From assembly GCF_008329905.1 (NCBI RefSeq), contig NZ_CP032155.1:310001-374000 (forward strand): a stretch of DNA of 64,000 nt. Reading direction: 5' to 3'. Below, in pieces: positions 44,780-53,909 of the stretch (positions within the stretch are counted from its first letter, which is position 1; the number at the start of each line of letters is the position of its first letter). The notes beneath the pieces are model-generated. The model was not told the DNA's origin. It did no database searches and worked only from the letters and a program-made list of their open reading frames with translations. The position numbers and the translations under genes were made by a program. This DNA is from Mycobacterium sp. ELW1. GTDB taxonomy: Bacteria; Actinomycetota; Actinomycetes; Mycobacteriales; Mycobacteriaceae.

Positions 44780-44829
44780 CCTCGTTCCCGCGCAGCGAAT
44801 CGCTTTGTCCTCGAATACGATACGGGCGA

Positions 44830-46575
44830 TCAGGGCGCCGCGTCGGGGGTCGCCGAACTTGACCCACGTCGCCGGCACGCCGCGCTGACCAGAGCCACCG
44901 CCCCGGCGGCGCCCAGCGTCAGCAGCCACACCAGGTGGGCCGCGAACACCGCGCCCCGCGCTCCGGCTGGCGCACCGACGCTTGTGCCCCCGGCGCGGTA
45001 CAGCGCGAGCTCGCCGTCGCGGTAAACCATCGGCAGCTGCGCCAAGGTCCGCTGCGCGTTGCCGGTCGTGCCTGCGCTGCCCGATTCGACCACCACCCAG
45101 CCCACCCCGGCGCCGGCGAGCGCTTCGGGGGAACCGCCGGCCAGCAGCATCCGCTGGACAGCGCGGGCATGACCGCCCTCACCGGGGACACTGCGGCCGG
45201 AGATGGTCAGGTCGCCGGTGGCCAGCACCTCGGCGCGGATCCAGCGCGGCAACGGATCGAGCACCGGAGCTGAACCGGCCCATGCGAATTGGCGCATGCT
45301 GTCGGCGGGCAGCACGGCGACGTCGGCCGGGTCGGCGTCGATCAGGCCGGCCACCGCCGCCCAGCCCGGCGGATAACGCACCGGCGTGACCTTGCCCCAG
45401 GCGCCGAAAGCCAGATCGGGCAGCACGGCGATGAGCGCCACGACGGCCGCCATCGCTGTGACGCCGGGCCGGAGCCGGCCCTGCAGCGTCACCACCGCCG
45501 CCGCGGCGGCGACCGCATAGCCGGGCATCGCCAGCGCCACCCACTTCTGACCGTCGCGCAGGATCCCGGTGGCGGGCACGGCCTGCACCACGTCACGCAG
45601 CACCGCCAATCCCGGTCCGGTGGCCGCCGCCGCGGGCAGCAGCACACCGAGCGCGGCTAGCACCAGCAGCGGCAGCACGGACCGGCGGCGCAGCACCGTC
45701 GGTAATCCGATGGCCACCACGGCCAGCAAGACCAGGGTCGCCGGCAGCGCCAAAAGCATTGTGCGGGAGGAGGGAACGGCTTCGGCGTTCCAGATTCCGC
45801 CGAGACCCGCGAGGCTGCCGAGGGTACCCAGGCCCGGCTCCGCCCGAGCCGCGAACGCCGTCACACCCGGAGACGGCGACGAGCCGAGCCCATCACCCAA
45901 TGCCGACGCCATCAGCCACGGCGACGCCGCGAGCACCGCGGTCGTCAGCACCCCGGCCGCACACCAGGTCCGCGACGCCCCCGTCCCGGGAACCGCGACA
46001 CACGCCAGCGCCACCACAGCGGCCAGCAACAGCCCGGTCGGCGTCAGCCCGGCCAGCGCGATCCAGAACACCACCGCCGCCCACCGGGCCACGGTCGCCT
46101 CCGCCCGCACCCGAATCACCGCGGCGGCCACCCACGGCAGGCAGCCGTAGCCGACCAGCAAGCTCCAGTGCCCTTGGAGCAGCCGCTCCGCGACGTAGGG
46201 GTTCCACACCGCGAGCGTCGCCGCCACCAGCTGCCCGGGCATTCCGGCATCCGGGACCAGCTCGGCGGCCAACCGTCCGGCTCCCCAGCCGGCCACGAAA
46301 ATCCCGGCGATCACCAGCGCTTTCACCAGTACGCCGCCGTCGAGCACAGGCGTCAGTGCGGCGATCAGGAAGTCCTGCGGGAGCGCGCGGGGAGCCGACT
46401 CGGACAGGCCGAGCGCCGCGTCGGTGAAATACGACCGCGGTGTGGACACCGCATCGCGCAACAACAGATACCCGGGCGCCAGCAGCGGCGCGGTGACCGC
46501 GAGGGCCAACAGGAGTGCGTACCCCGGCACCACCCACCGGACGGCCCGGCGCGCCTGGGTCACGGGAGTGCTCAC
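44830..46575 (-). CDS. Polytopic membrane protein, Rv0226c-like
   Basis: 581 residues from GTG at 46575, overlapping the DUF3068 stop (GTGA); the longer frame upstream is a shadow of that gene. About ten or more transmembrane helices (for example YALLLALAVTAPLLAPGYLL and TLVLLAVVAIGLP) enclose a C-terminal extracytoplasmic portion and a last helix. The topology resembles GT-C type glycosyltransferases of mycobacterial arabinan and lipoglycan assembly, but no catalytic motif was pinned down. It pairs with Rv0227c as in M. tuberculosis. Confidence 0.78.
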   Translation of the reverse strand: MSTPVTQARRAVRWVVPGYALLLALAVTAPLLAPGYLLLRDAVSTPRSYFTDAALGLSESAPRALPQDFLIAALTPVLDGGVLVKALVIAGIFVAGWGAGRLAAELVPDAGMPGQLVAATLAVWNPYVAERLLQGHWSLLVGYGCLPWVAAAVIRVRAEATVARWAAVVFWIALAGLTPTGLLLAAVVALACVAVPGTGASRTWCAAGVLTTAVLAASPWLMASALGDGLGSSPSPGVTAFAARAEPGLGTLGSLAGLGGIWNAEAVPSSRTMLLALPATLVLLAVVAIGLPTVLRRRSVLPLLVLAALGVLLPAAAATGPGLAVLRDVVQAVPATGILRDGQKWVALAMPGYAVAAAAAVVTLQGRLRPGVTAMAAVVALIAVLPDLAFGAWGKVTPVRYPPGWAAVAGLIDADPADVAVLPADSMRQFAWAGSAPVLDPLPRWIRAEVLATGDLTISGRSVPGEGGHARAVQRMLLAGGSPEALAGAGVGWVVVESGSAGTTGNAQRTLAQLPMVYRDGELALYRAGGTSVGAPAGARGAVFAAHLVWLLTLGAAGAVALVSAACRRRGSSSATPDAAP

Positions 46576-47771
46576 CGCTGCGGTGGCGGAGGCTCCAGGT
46601 CCGGTCTGGCCGCGGGCAGCTTCTCGGTGGCCGCCTCGGCGGCCGGCATCGGTCCGGTTTCGTCCTTGCCGAAGAAGCCGTGGTCGGCGGTGTCCAGGCC
46701 GGGATCGATCAGCGCCGACTCGGCGCGCAGGCTGAACGTGCCCAGCAGCGCCCCGCCGACGAGTGCCACGAGGCCGGCGGCGGTGAAACTGATCGGCAGC
46801 ACCCGCGACCACAGCCCCACCCGGTCGCGCTCGTCGCGGGCGGAGGCCACCCGGGACTCGATGGTCTGCTCGGTGGAGGTGACCTTGTAGTCGGCCAGTT
46901 CCATCTCCGGGCGCAGCGCGTCGCGGGCGTAGTAGTGGTTGGCGTGCTCGGTGGACTTGACGATGACGCCGGTCACCGGGTCGACCCAGAAGGTGCGCTG
47001 CGCGGCGTAGTAGCGGGTCATGGTGACCGGCTCCTCCGGCGGCCCGGGCAGGCCCCACAGCTCGGCCCGCGCGGTCACCTCACCGTCCTCGTTCTTGTCG
47101 TAGAGCGAGGCGTACTTGATCGGGTCGACCAGCTTGCCGTCGGCGTCGTAGCCGACGTTCTGGGTGAACCGGTAGGTGGTCAGCCCGTTGACGTCTTCCT
47201 GACCGTCGTAGTTGGCGTCGAACGCCTTCTGCGCGATCGGATCGAAGTACGGGTAGGTCTTCTTCTCGGTGTCGAACGGGAACCGGTAGGCCAGGCCGTC
47301 GTGGGGCAGCGCGATGTTCGTCGGCGGCTTGTTGTCCTCGATGCTCCGCGGCTTCTGCACCGACCCGCCGGGATGGGTGTCGTCGGACACCGCCATCGCG
47401 GTGCTGCGGTTGACCGTCACGGTGTCGACCATGGCCAGCAGCAGCCCGTTGTCCTGTTGCTTGTCGCTGCGCCGCACACTGGTGCCGGCCTGCAGCGTCA
47501 CCACATCGGCGTTGGCCGGCGACTCGACGGTCAACTGCTGCTGGGAGACCAGCGGCACGTTCTTGTCGACGACGAACTTCTCACCCAACAGGGACGCCGG
47601 ATCCAGCGCACTCCCCGTGCCGTCGCTGACCAGAGTCTCGTCGATGTTCAGCGGGATCTTCTTGATCTTGCTGGAGGTGTAGGTCGTCAACAGCAACGCG
47701 GCGATCAGGAGGGCGGCTCCGAGCCCGATGATGCCGAATGCCGCGATACGCACCATGCCTGCGCGATTCAC
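46572..47771 (-). CDS. DUF3068 (PorA-family) membrane protein, Rv0227c-like
   Basis: 399 residues from GTG at 47771. One N-terminal transmembrane helix (IIGLGAALLIAALLLTTY), a large periplasmic domain with GLTTYRFTQNVGYD and a second helix near residue 330 (FTAAGLVALVGGALLGTF), then a short charged tail. The layout is that of the DUF3068 family, whose member Rv0227c is an envelope protein reported as needed for growth. It is translationally coupled to the Rv0226c-like gene. Confidence 0.83.
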   Translation of the reverse strand: MNRAGMVRIAAFGIIGLGAALLIAALLLTTYTSSKIKKIPLNIDETLVSDGTGSALDPASLLGEKFVVDKNVPLVSQQQLTVESPANADVVTLQAGTSVRRSDKQQDNGLLLAMVDTVTVNRSTAMAVSDDTHPGGSVQKPRSIEDNKPPTNIALPHDGLAYRFPFDTEKKTYPYFDPIAQKAFDANYDGQEDVNGLTTYRFTQNVGYDADGKLVDPIKYASLYDKNEDGEVTARAELWGLPGPPEEPVTMTRYYAAQRTFWVDPVTGVIVKSTEHANHYYARDALRPEMELADYKVTSTEQTIESRVASARDERDRVGLWSRVLPISFTAAGLVALVGGALLGTFSLRAESALIDPGLDTADHGFFGKDETGPMPAAEAATEKLPAARPDLEPPPPQR

Positions 47772-47942
47772 GCTGCCGTGGCCTCCTCACTGCCGATCGT
47801 GCCGCACCCCGCCTGACGGCGAAGCAAACCGTGTTCGACCCTAACAGCCCAGCCCAAGGCACCGGTTCATTAGGAGGTCGCCACCGCAGGCCAGGTGTAC
47901 CCACTTTCGCGGGCCACCCGTGTCCGGCGCACACTGGCATCC

Positions 47943-49124
47943 ATGACTTCGGACGCGGAGGGGGTCGGGGGCACCCGCGGCTTCCTGCCCGCCGTGGAGG
48001 GCATGCGCGCGTGCGCCGCCATGGGGGTGGTGCTCACCCACGTCGCGTTTCAGACCGGCACCACCGGCGCCGTGGTCGGACGGCTGCTGCACCGCTTCGA
48101 CCTGGCCGTCGCGGTGTTCTTCGCGCTCTCCGGCTTCCTGCTGTGGCGTGGGCACGCCGCCGCGGCCCGCGGACTGCGCCGGCGCCCGCCGACCGGGCAT
48201 TACCTGCGTTCGCGGCTGGTGCGCATCATGCCCGGATATGTGGTGGCGGTCGTCGTCATCCTGACGCTGCTTCCGGAGGCCAACCACGCCAGTTGGACGG
48301 TGTGGTGGGCCAACCTGACGCTGACCCAGGTCTACGTCCCGCTCACGCTGACCGCGGGGCTGACGCAGATGTGGAGCCTGTCGGTCGAGGTGAGCTTCTA
48401 TCTGGCCTTGCCGATCCTGGCGTTTGCGGCCCGCCGGCTGCCGGTGCGGGCGCGGGTCCCGGTGATCGCGGCGGTCGCACTGGCCAGCCTCGGCTGGGGT
48501 CTGCTGCCGATCCACACCGTGCAGGGGGTCAACTTCCTGAACTGGCCGCCGGCCTACGCCTCCTGGTTCGCGGCGGGCATGCTGCTGGCGGAGTGGACGG
48601 TCAGCCCGCTGGGCTGGGCGCACAAACTGGCCCGCAACCGCTGGGCCATCACCGGTATCGCCCTGGCGGCGTATCTGATCTCGGCCTCGCCACTGGCAGG
48701 CCCGAAGGACCTGGTTCCCGCCACGCTGGGGCAGTTCGTGATCCGCACCTCGATGGGGGCCATCGTCGCCGGCGCGCTGCTGGCGCCGCTGGTGCTCGAC
48801 CGGCCCGACACCCCGCACCCGATTCTGGGCAGCCGGTTCATGGTCACCCTGGGCCGGTGGTCCTACGGGCTGTTCGTGTGGCATCTGGCAGCCCTGGTGA
48901 TGGTGTTCCCGATGGTCGGCCGGTTCATGTTCAACGGCAACCTGATCGTGACGCTGGTGTTGACTCTGGTGCTGGGCTTCGCGATGGCGGCGGTCAGCTA
49001 CGCCCTGATCGAATCTCCGTGCCGGAATGCGTTGCGGCGCTGGGAATATCGGAGCAAGAAGGCTCCGGTTCCACCACTGGACAGTTCGGTCAGCGATGCA
49101 CCCGAGCCGGTGATCGCGCACTGA
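47943..49124 (+). CDS. Acyltransferase family 3 membrane protein (Rv0228-like)
   Basis: 393 residues from ATG at 47943 (TSDAEGVGGTRGFLPAVEG follows). The family signature is VEGMRACAAMGVVLTHVAF with the conserved Arg and His, then VAVFFALSGFLLWR, and SLSVEVSFYLALPIL further on. About ten transmembrane helices. Such enzymes O-acylate extracytoplasmic glycans. It is divergent from the DUF3068 gene across 171 bases with no clear element seen. Confidence 0.88.
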   Translation: MTSDAEGVGGTRGFLPAVEGMRACAAMGVVLTHVAFQTGTTGAVVGRLLHRFDLAVAVFFALSGFLLWRGHAAAARGLRRRPPTGHYLRSRLVRIMPGYVVAVVVILTLLPEANHASWTVWWANLTLTQVYVPLTLTAGLTQMWSLSVEVSFYLALPILAFAARRLPVRARVPVIAAVALASLGWGLLPIHTVQGVNFLNWPPAYASWFAAGMLLAEWTVSPLGWAHKLARNRWAITGIALAAYLISASPLAGPKDLVPATLGQFVIRTSMGAIVAGALLAPLVLDRPDTPHPILGSRFMVTLGRWSYGLFVWHLAALVMVFPMVGRFMFNGNLIVTLVLTLVLGFAMAAVSYALIESPCRNALRRWEYRSKKAPVPPLDSSVSDAPEPVIAH

Positions 49125-49132
49125 CTCGGGCC

Positions 49133-49501
49133 TCAGCCCACCGTCTCGTCCTGAGTGCCCTCCGCGGATGCCGCCGGCGAGTCGGCGGTGGCAACCGAGG
49201 TGAAATGGTCGAACAACCCGGTCACCTGCAGGATGCGGTTGAGTTGCTCGGGCCGATTGTCGAGATGCAGACGCACTCCACGCTCGGTGGTCAGACGGTC
49301 GACGAGGATCAACACGGACAGACCCGCGGAGTCGCAGAAGTCGAGGTCGCTCAGGTCCAGGTGCAGCTGCCGCAGCCGGTCGTGGCCGGCGAGCACCTCA
49401 GAGGCGTTGTCCAGCAACTCCGACGCGAAGACGAAGTCCAGGGTGCCGCTGATGTGAAGCCTTGCCGCCGTGGGGGTGTCAAAGGTCAATGTCAATTTCA
49501 T
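49133..49501 (-). CDS. STAS-domain anti-anti-sigma factor
   Basis: 122 residues. Single STAS domain with the regulatory phosphoserine motif LDFCDSAGLSVL (Ser58), preceded by HLDLSDLDF as in SpoIIAA/RsbV. When dephosphorylated, such proteins bind an anti-sigma kinase and release a sigma factor. Its ATG overlaps the stop of the B12-binding protein, which in turn overlaps the SpoIIE phosphatase, so all three are made together. A short Ala/Ser/Glu tail follows the domain. Confidence 0.9.
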   Translation of the reverse strand: MKLTLTFDTPTAARLHISGTLDFVFASELLDNASEVLAGHDRLRQLHLDLSDLDFCDSAGLSVLILVDRLTTERGVRLHLDNRPEQLNRILQVTGLFDHFTSVATADSPAASAEGTQDETVG

Positions 49502-50604
49502 GGCATCTGAGTGGGGTCGGTGGCCTTGTCGGCCAAGGTGATTCGGGCGGTGCGCAGAATGCGTTGCGCGCGGGGGAAATCCGGAAGTTGAGCGATCAGT
49601 ATGTCGAGCGCGGGCGGGAGCGCGGCGGCCGGCACCCCGCGTGCGCAGAGGATATCGGAGGTCCAGCTGATGAACCGTCCGAACAGGTCGTCGTCATCGG
49701 TGTAGAGCGCCGCGGCGAGGAAGTCGATGATGTATCCGATGTCCTCGGTGGTGTGCTGACGCTGAGCATCGCTGTAGGAGCGCATATCCGGCAGTCGCCG
49801 CTCCAGCTCACCGACGCATGCGTGCACCAGTTGCGGAGCCATGTCGGTGATCATGGTGTATTCCTGATCCACCAGATGCGGGAGATCGGTCAGCAGGTGC
49901 GTACCACCCGCAACGGGCACGCGGGTTAGCCCGCGCACCAACGTTTCTGCCGCGGCACGGGCGTCGGCCGCCCACGCGTCGGCACCCAACTGACGGCCGT
50001 AACGCCCGTCGGGTCCGAATGCGGCACCGCCGACGAGGACCGGGACACCCGCGGCCTGGCAGGCCGTTATCGCCGCGTGGGCCACCGGCAACCGGCTGGG
50101 GATCGAGCAGGACAGCGCGACCGCGTCGGGGCCGGTGCGGTGAAGGTGAGCAACCAGATGCGGTGTCGGGACCTGCGCGCCGAGGAAGTCGACCTGCCAG
50201 CCCCGGATTCGGAGCACCTCGGCGAGGAGCCGGGCAGGCAGGGCGTGCCACTCACCGTCGACGCAGGCGACAGTGACCCGACCGGTTGTCGCCGGGCTTC
50301 GCGACGACGGGTGATGGGCCAGCGCCCCGATGACGCGATCGTTGATCGCCGTCGCGCAATGTTCCTCGGTGACCGAAATCCGGTTGGCCGCCCACTCGGT
50401 GCCGACGCGGTACTGGACCGGCGCGATCACGTCGAGCAGGACTTCTTCGGGCGCCATTCCCGCATCCAGTGCGGCGAATACCACGGCCACCGCGGCGTAT
50501 TCGTCGCCGGCGAGCGCTGCCCCCCAGAGCCGCTCCTGCGTCTCTGCCCGGTCGGCGACGGCGGGGGCGGGTGCCGGCTTGACGTCGGTATCGGCCTCGG
50601 TCAT
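49498..50604 (-). CDS. Cobalamin-binding sensor with CarH-type W-x9-E-H motif plus C-terminal helical domain
   Basis: 368 residues. Residues 20-100 form a MetH-like helical cap containing W71-x9-E81-H82, the motif that marks light-sensing B12 domains of the CarH/LitR group. Residues 108-225 are the B12-binding Rossmann fold: E118-x-H120-x2-P123 replaces the usual D/E-x-H-x2-G (His120 would be the lower cobalt ligand), with LSCSIPS and VLVGGAAFG. Residues 235-360 are helical and resemble the N-terminal globin-like domain of RsbR-type stressosome proteins. No DNA-binding domain is present, so output is probably through the STAS protein and phosphatase encoded with it. Confidence 0.82.
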   Translation of the reverse strand: MTEADTDVKPAPAPAVADRAETQERLWGAALAGDEYAAVAVVFAALDAGMAPEEVLLDVIAPVQYRVGTEWAANRISVTEEHCATAINDRVIGALAHHPSSRSPATTGRVTVACVDGEWHALPARLLAEVLRIRGWQVDFLGAQVPTPHLVAHLHRTGPDAVALSCSIPSRLPVAHAAITACQAAGVPVLVGGAAFGPDGRYGRQLGADAWAADARAAAETLVRGLTRVPVAGGTHLLTDLPHLVDQEYTMITDMAPQLVHACVGELERRLPDMRSYSDAQRQHTTEDIGYIIDFLAAALYTDDDDLFGRFISWTSDILCARGVPAAALPPALDILIAQLPDFPRAQRILRTARITLADKATDPTQMP

Positions 50605-52259
50605 GCGGTGTACCTGCCTGCGGTGTGGCCGTCGACTGCGGACAGGTGGTTGCGCCGCGGGGCGGTGATGGCGACGGCCGCGATGTCGTCATGAGGGCGA
50701 CGGTCCACCCACTGCGAGGTGAGCATCATGATCCGCTCGACGACGGCTTCGGCGGGCAGGCCGGCGCACTGCTTGAACGCCGACGCCAACCGTTCTTCCC
50801 CGAACAGGTCGGTGCCCAGTGGACCGCCACGTGCTTCGGTGATCCCGTCGGTGTACAGCAGGCACGTTTCGCCCGGCGCCAGCCAGGTGTCGAAGGTCCG
50901 AGCCCGGAAGGTCGGCAATGCGCCGATCAGCATGCCGCGGGTGTCGGCCGTTTCGATCGTCCCGTCGGCGCGTGCGATGAGCGGCGGGGGATGCCCCGCG
51001 CACGTCAGCCGGAGCCGCAGCTGGCCATCGCGGTGAGTGATCGAGGCCAGCACGACTGTGGCGAACCGGCTGTTGTCCGGTGAGAGCAGAGCGTTGTTGA
51101 GGAGCTTGAGCACGTCCTCGTGGTGCTCCGCCAGCGGGGCCAGCGCCTGCAGTGTGTTCCGGATCTTGCCGGTCAACACCGCGGCCTCCAGCCCTTTCCC
51201 GCAGACGTCGCCGAGTACCACCAGTGTTTCTTCATCCGCTGTCGCCGCGGGGTGGACGTCATAGAAATCGCCGCCGACGAGCTGGTGATCCTCGGAGGCC
51301 CGGTACCGCCCGGCCAGTTCGAAGCCGTGCATACGGTGCAACTGCGGCGGTAGCAGCTCGCGCAGCAAGGTGGTGGTGATCGCCGACTGTTCGGCATACA
51401 GCCGCGCCGACGACAGCGCGGTGCCGGCGCGGGCCGCGAAAAGCCGGGCCAGCACCTCTTCGCCGTCACTGAACGCGCAATGCGTGGTTCGCCTCAGCAG
51501 AACCAGCGCCCCCGCCGGGATGCCGTGTCCGGGCAGCGGCGTGATCACCACCGAACCGACGTGACCGACGAAATCGTCGGGAATCATCCACTGCGGCACC
51601 GTCGCCGGGTCGATCCAGCGGGAGGGAACGGGCGGGAATCCGCGCAGCGCCTCGCTGAGCCCGGCCACGTCGGCGGGGTCCGCCGCGATGTCACGTCGCT
51701 GGACCGCTCCGTCCGCTCCAGCGCAGAACACCGGTAGGACCCGGCCGGTGTGCGGCCCGACCACGACAGCGGCATCGGCGAGGTGGCGGGCTGCCATCCG
51801 CGCCGTGGCTTCCATGCAGCGGTCGACGTTCAAGGACACCGTCAGCACTGCCGACGCCTCATCGAGGAACGCCGCGTGCTTGCGTTCGCGTTGCAACGCG
51901 TCCTCGGCCAACTGCAGCGAACGGTGCGTATCGGTCAAGAACCACCAGGCGACGTCGCCGCCGGGAAGCAGAGTCGGGTGCGCTGAGAGGTCCCGGCCGT
52001 CTGATGCGCCCGGGGCGGGTCCCGTGACCGGTTCCTGCGCCGATGCCAACGGGCTCTGTTCACGGCATGCGGCCGCGAGCCAGGTCGGGGCGTTGCCGTC
52101 CACCGGAGTGCCCGGTGCGAGAGCCGGGAACAGGGCGCCGGCCGTGGGACTCATCGCACTGACGGTCCCCGAGTGGTCGATCACCAGTACGGGATGCGGC
52201 ACGGCATCCCATGGACCGGCGATGGACGTGCCGGCGCTGGGCGGTGTGGTGTTGTCCAT
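50601..52259 (-). CDS. PAS-GAF-SpoIIE (PP2C-type) serine phosphatase
   Basis: 552 residues from ATG at 52259, with GGAGG 5 bases upstream; a frame extension further upstream has no such site. A PAS-like domain (about 20-90, AVPHPVLVIDHSGTVSAMSP), a GAF-like domain (about 135-300) and a C-terminal PP2C/SpoIIE domain with GGDFYDVHPA, VVLGDVCGKGLEAAVLTGKI, CAGHPPPLI, LLYTDGITEAR and DDIAAVAI, which give the metal-binding aspartates. It should dephosphorylate a STAS protein, most simply the one at the end of this operon. No anti-sigma kinase domain or sigma factor gene is present nearby. Confidence 0.88.
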   Translation of the reverse strand: MDNTTPPSAGTSIAGPWDAVPHPVLVIDHSGTVSAMSPTAGALFPALAPGTPVDGNAPTWLAAACREQSPLASAQEPVTGPAPGASDGRDLSAHPTLLPGGDVAWWFLTDTHRSLQLAEDALQRERKHAAFLDEASAVLTVSLNVDRCMEATARMAARHLADAAVVVGPHTGRVLPVFCAGADGAVQRRDIAADPADVAGLSEALRGFPPVPSRWIDPATVPQWMIPDDFVGHVGSVVITPLPGHGIPAGALVLLRRTTHCAFSDGEEVLARLFAARAGTALSSARLYAEQSAITTTLLRELLPPQLHRMHGFELAGRYRASEDHQLVGGDFYDVHPAATADEETLVVLGDVCGKGLEAAVLTGKIRNTLQALAPLAEHHEDVLKLLNNALLSPDNSRFATVVLASITHRDGQLRLRLTCAGHPPPLIARADGTIETADTRGMLIGALPTFRARTFDTWLAPGETCLLYTDGITEARGGPLGTDLFGEERLASAFKQCAGLPAEAVVERIMMLTSQWVDRRPHDDIAAVAITAPRRNHLSAVDGHTAGRYTA

Positions 52260-52582
52260 CCGGCCTCCGGACGAGATTCGGGGTTTGCTCCCGAAGATGA
52301 ACAGAGTTCGCCGCAGGTTTTTCAACGGCGCGGGTCGGGGGCCGTCTCTGACGGTAGCTGGCGACGGCCGCGGATGGGCACATCGGGGCGAGGATGTAAG
52401 AAAATTTCAGACCTGATCCGGCTGGTCCGGCGGCGGCGGCCGGACTCTTCGGACAGTGCAGTGCCGGTGGCGTCCGTAGTATTCGCCGACAGGGCGGGAT
52501 GCTCGCCTGCCGGGTGCCCAGCGGGGGTCAGCCCGGTAAGCGAAGATCTGTGCCGAAGAGACTGGCTGCCGAAGGGATCGTC
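52260..52582. other. 323-bp non-coding gap between divergent SpoIIE and UGT operons
   Basis: No convincing gene. It holds a short AT-rich stretch at 52397-52410 (unusual in this GC-rich DNA, possibly promoter) and a hairpin GTCCGG-N9-CCGGAC at 52425-52445. No clear SigF-type promoter (GGTTT, about 16 bases, GGGTA) was found on either strand. AAGGGA at 52573-52578 serves as ribosome site of the UGT gene. Confidence 0.5.
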
Positions 52583-53905
52583 GTGACCGAGCCGTTGACC
52601 ATCATGTTCTGGCCCGAATCGGCCTACGGCCCGACGAATCAGTGCATCGGCCTTGCCGCGATTCTGCAGGCCCGCGGCCACCGGATCGTGTTTGCCGCCG
52701 AGAGTTCCTGGGCGGGCAAACTCGCGGCACTGGGCTTCACCGAAGAGCTCGTCGATCTGGCCGAACCTGCTGAGGGAGCCGCCGACGAGGATCCCGGCAA
52801 ATTCTGGACGGACTTCATCGCCGAGACCGCCCCGGAGTTTCGCAAGCCGACTCATCTGCAGCTCGAAACCTTCATCCAGCCGACCTATCAGGCGTTGATC
52901 GACGGCGCCAAGTATTGCGAGCCGCGGCTGCGGGAGATCGTGACCCAGCATCAGCCCGACGTGATCGTCGAAGACAACGTGGTGCTGTTCCCGGCGTTGG
53001 TGAGCGCAGGCGCACCGTTCGTGCGGATCGTGTCGTGCAGCCCGCTCGAAGTGCCCGGACCGAATGTGCCGCCGCCGTTCTCCGGGCTGCCCAGTGCCGA
53101 CCCCGCGCAGTGGGACGCCTACCGGGCCGAGTTCGACCGCACCCATCGTGCGATGTGGTCCGACTTCAACGCGTGGGTTCAGCGCCACGGCGCCGACCCG
53201 CTACCGGATCTGGAGTTCATGCCGCGCGACAACGCCGCCAATCTCTACGTCTATCCGGCTGAGGCCGACTACGTCGACGCGCGTCCGCTCGACGACAGCT
53301 GGACGCGGATGGACTCCAGCGTCCGGGAGACCGACGCGGAGTACGAGCTGCCCGCGTCGCTCGCCGACCGTCCGGCCTCCAGCGCGCTGATCTACCTGTC
53401 GCTGGGATCGCTTGGCGGCGCCGACGTGGAACTCATGCAGCGCCTGGTCGATGTGCTGGCCAAGACCGAGCACCGGTACATCGTGAGCAAGGGTCCGCAG
53501 GCCGATCGGATCACGTTGGCCGACAACATGGTCGGTGAGCAGATGCTGCCGCAGACCAAGGTCATCCCGCAGGTCGATCTGGTCATCTCGCACGGCGGTA
53601 ACAACACGGTGACCGAGACCCTGCACTTCGGCAAGCCGCTGATCGTGCTGCCGCTGTTCTGGGACCAGTACGAAAATGCCCAGCGCATCGATGAACTCGG
53701 CTTCGGTGCCCGACTCGACACGTATGCCTTCCGCGACGAGGAGCTCATCGCGGCCGTGGACACGATCCTCGCCGATACCGAGCTCCGCGACCGGCTGGCC
53801 GGCATCGGCGAGTCGATCCGGGCCCGAGACGGTCTGCGAGTCGGCGCCGACGTGATCGAGCAGGTGGGTCTGCAGAATCGGAACCGCGACAGCACGTCAG
53901 GCTGA
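52583..53905 (+). CDS. GT1/UGT-type glycosyltransferase
   Basis: 440 residues from GTG at 52583 (TEPLTIMFWPESAYGPTNQC). The C-terminal donor-binding domain carries ISHGGNNTVTETLHFGKPLI and LPLFWDQYENAQRI, the UGT/MGT signature for nucleotide-sugar binding. Such enzymes glycosylate small hydrophobic acceptors. The kinase gene starts 4 bases after its stop and the SIS gene overlaps that, suggesting joint action in an amino-sugar pathway; the acceptor is unknown. Confidence 0.87.
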   Translation: MTEPLTIMFWPESAYGPTNQCIGLAAILQARGHRIVFAAESSWAGKLAALGFTEELVDLAEPAEGAADEDPGKFWTDFIAETAPEFRKPTHLQLETFIQPTYQALIDGAKYCEPRLREIVTQHQPDVIVEDNVVLFPALVSAGAPFVRIVSCSPLEVPGPNVPPPFSGLPSADPAQWDAYRAEFDRTHRAMWSDFNAWVQRHGADPLPDLEFMPRDNAANLYVYPAEADYVDARPLDDSWTRMDSSVRETDAEYELPASLADRPASSALIYLSLGSLGGADVELMQRLVDVLAKTEHRYIVSKGPQADRITLADNMVGEQMLPQTKVIPQVDLVISHGGNNTVTETLHFGKPLIVLPLFWDQYENAQRIDELGFGARLDTYAFRDEELIAAVDTILADTELRDRLAGIGESIRARDGLRVGADVIEQVGLQNRNRDSTSG

Positions 53906-53909
53906 CGAC

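Noticed and set aside
42500..44800. Cobalamin riboswitch for the B12-dependent dehydratase operon
   Set aside because: The gap before the operon is only about 50 bases and shows no B12-box-like sequence; there is no room for the aptamer.
44776..44929. Longer N-terminus for the fused dehydratase
   Set aside because: The extra codons lie inside the end of the Rv0226c-like gene and are Arg/Gly-rich shadow sequence.
47895..47942. Upstream extension of the acyltransferase gene
   Set aside because: The ATG at 47943 gives the expected N-terminus; the extension has no family match and no better ribosome site.
52260..52582. SigF-dependent promoter for the SpoIIE operon
   Set aside because: Possible GGTTT and GGGT elements on the plus strand are only 11 bases apart and face the wrong way; none fits on the minus strand.
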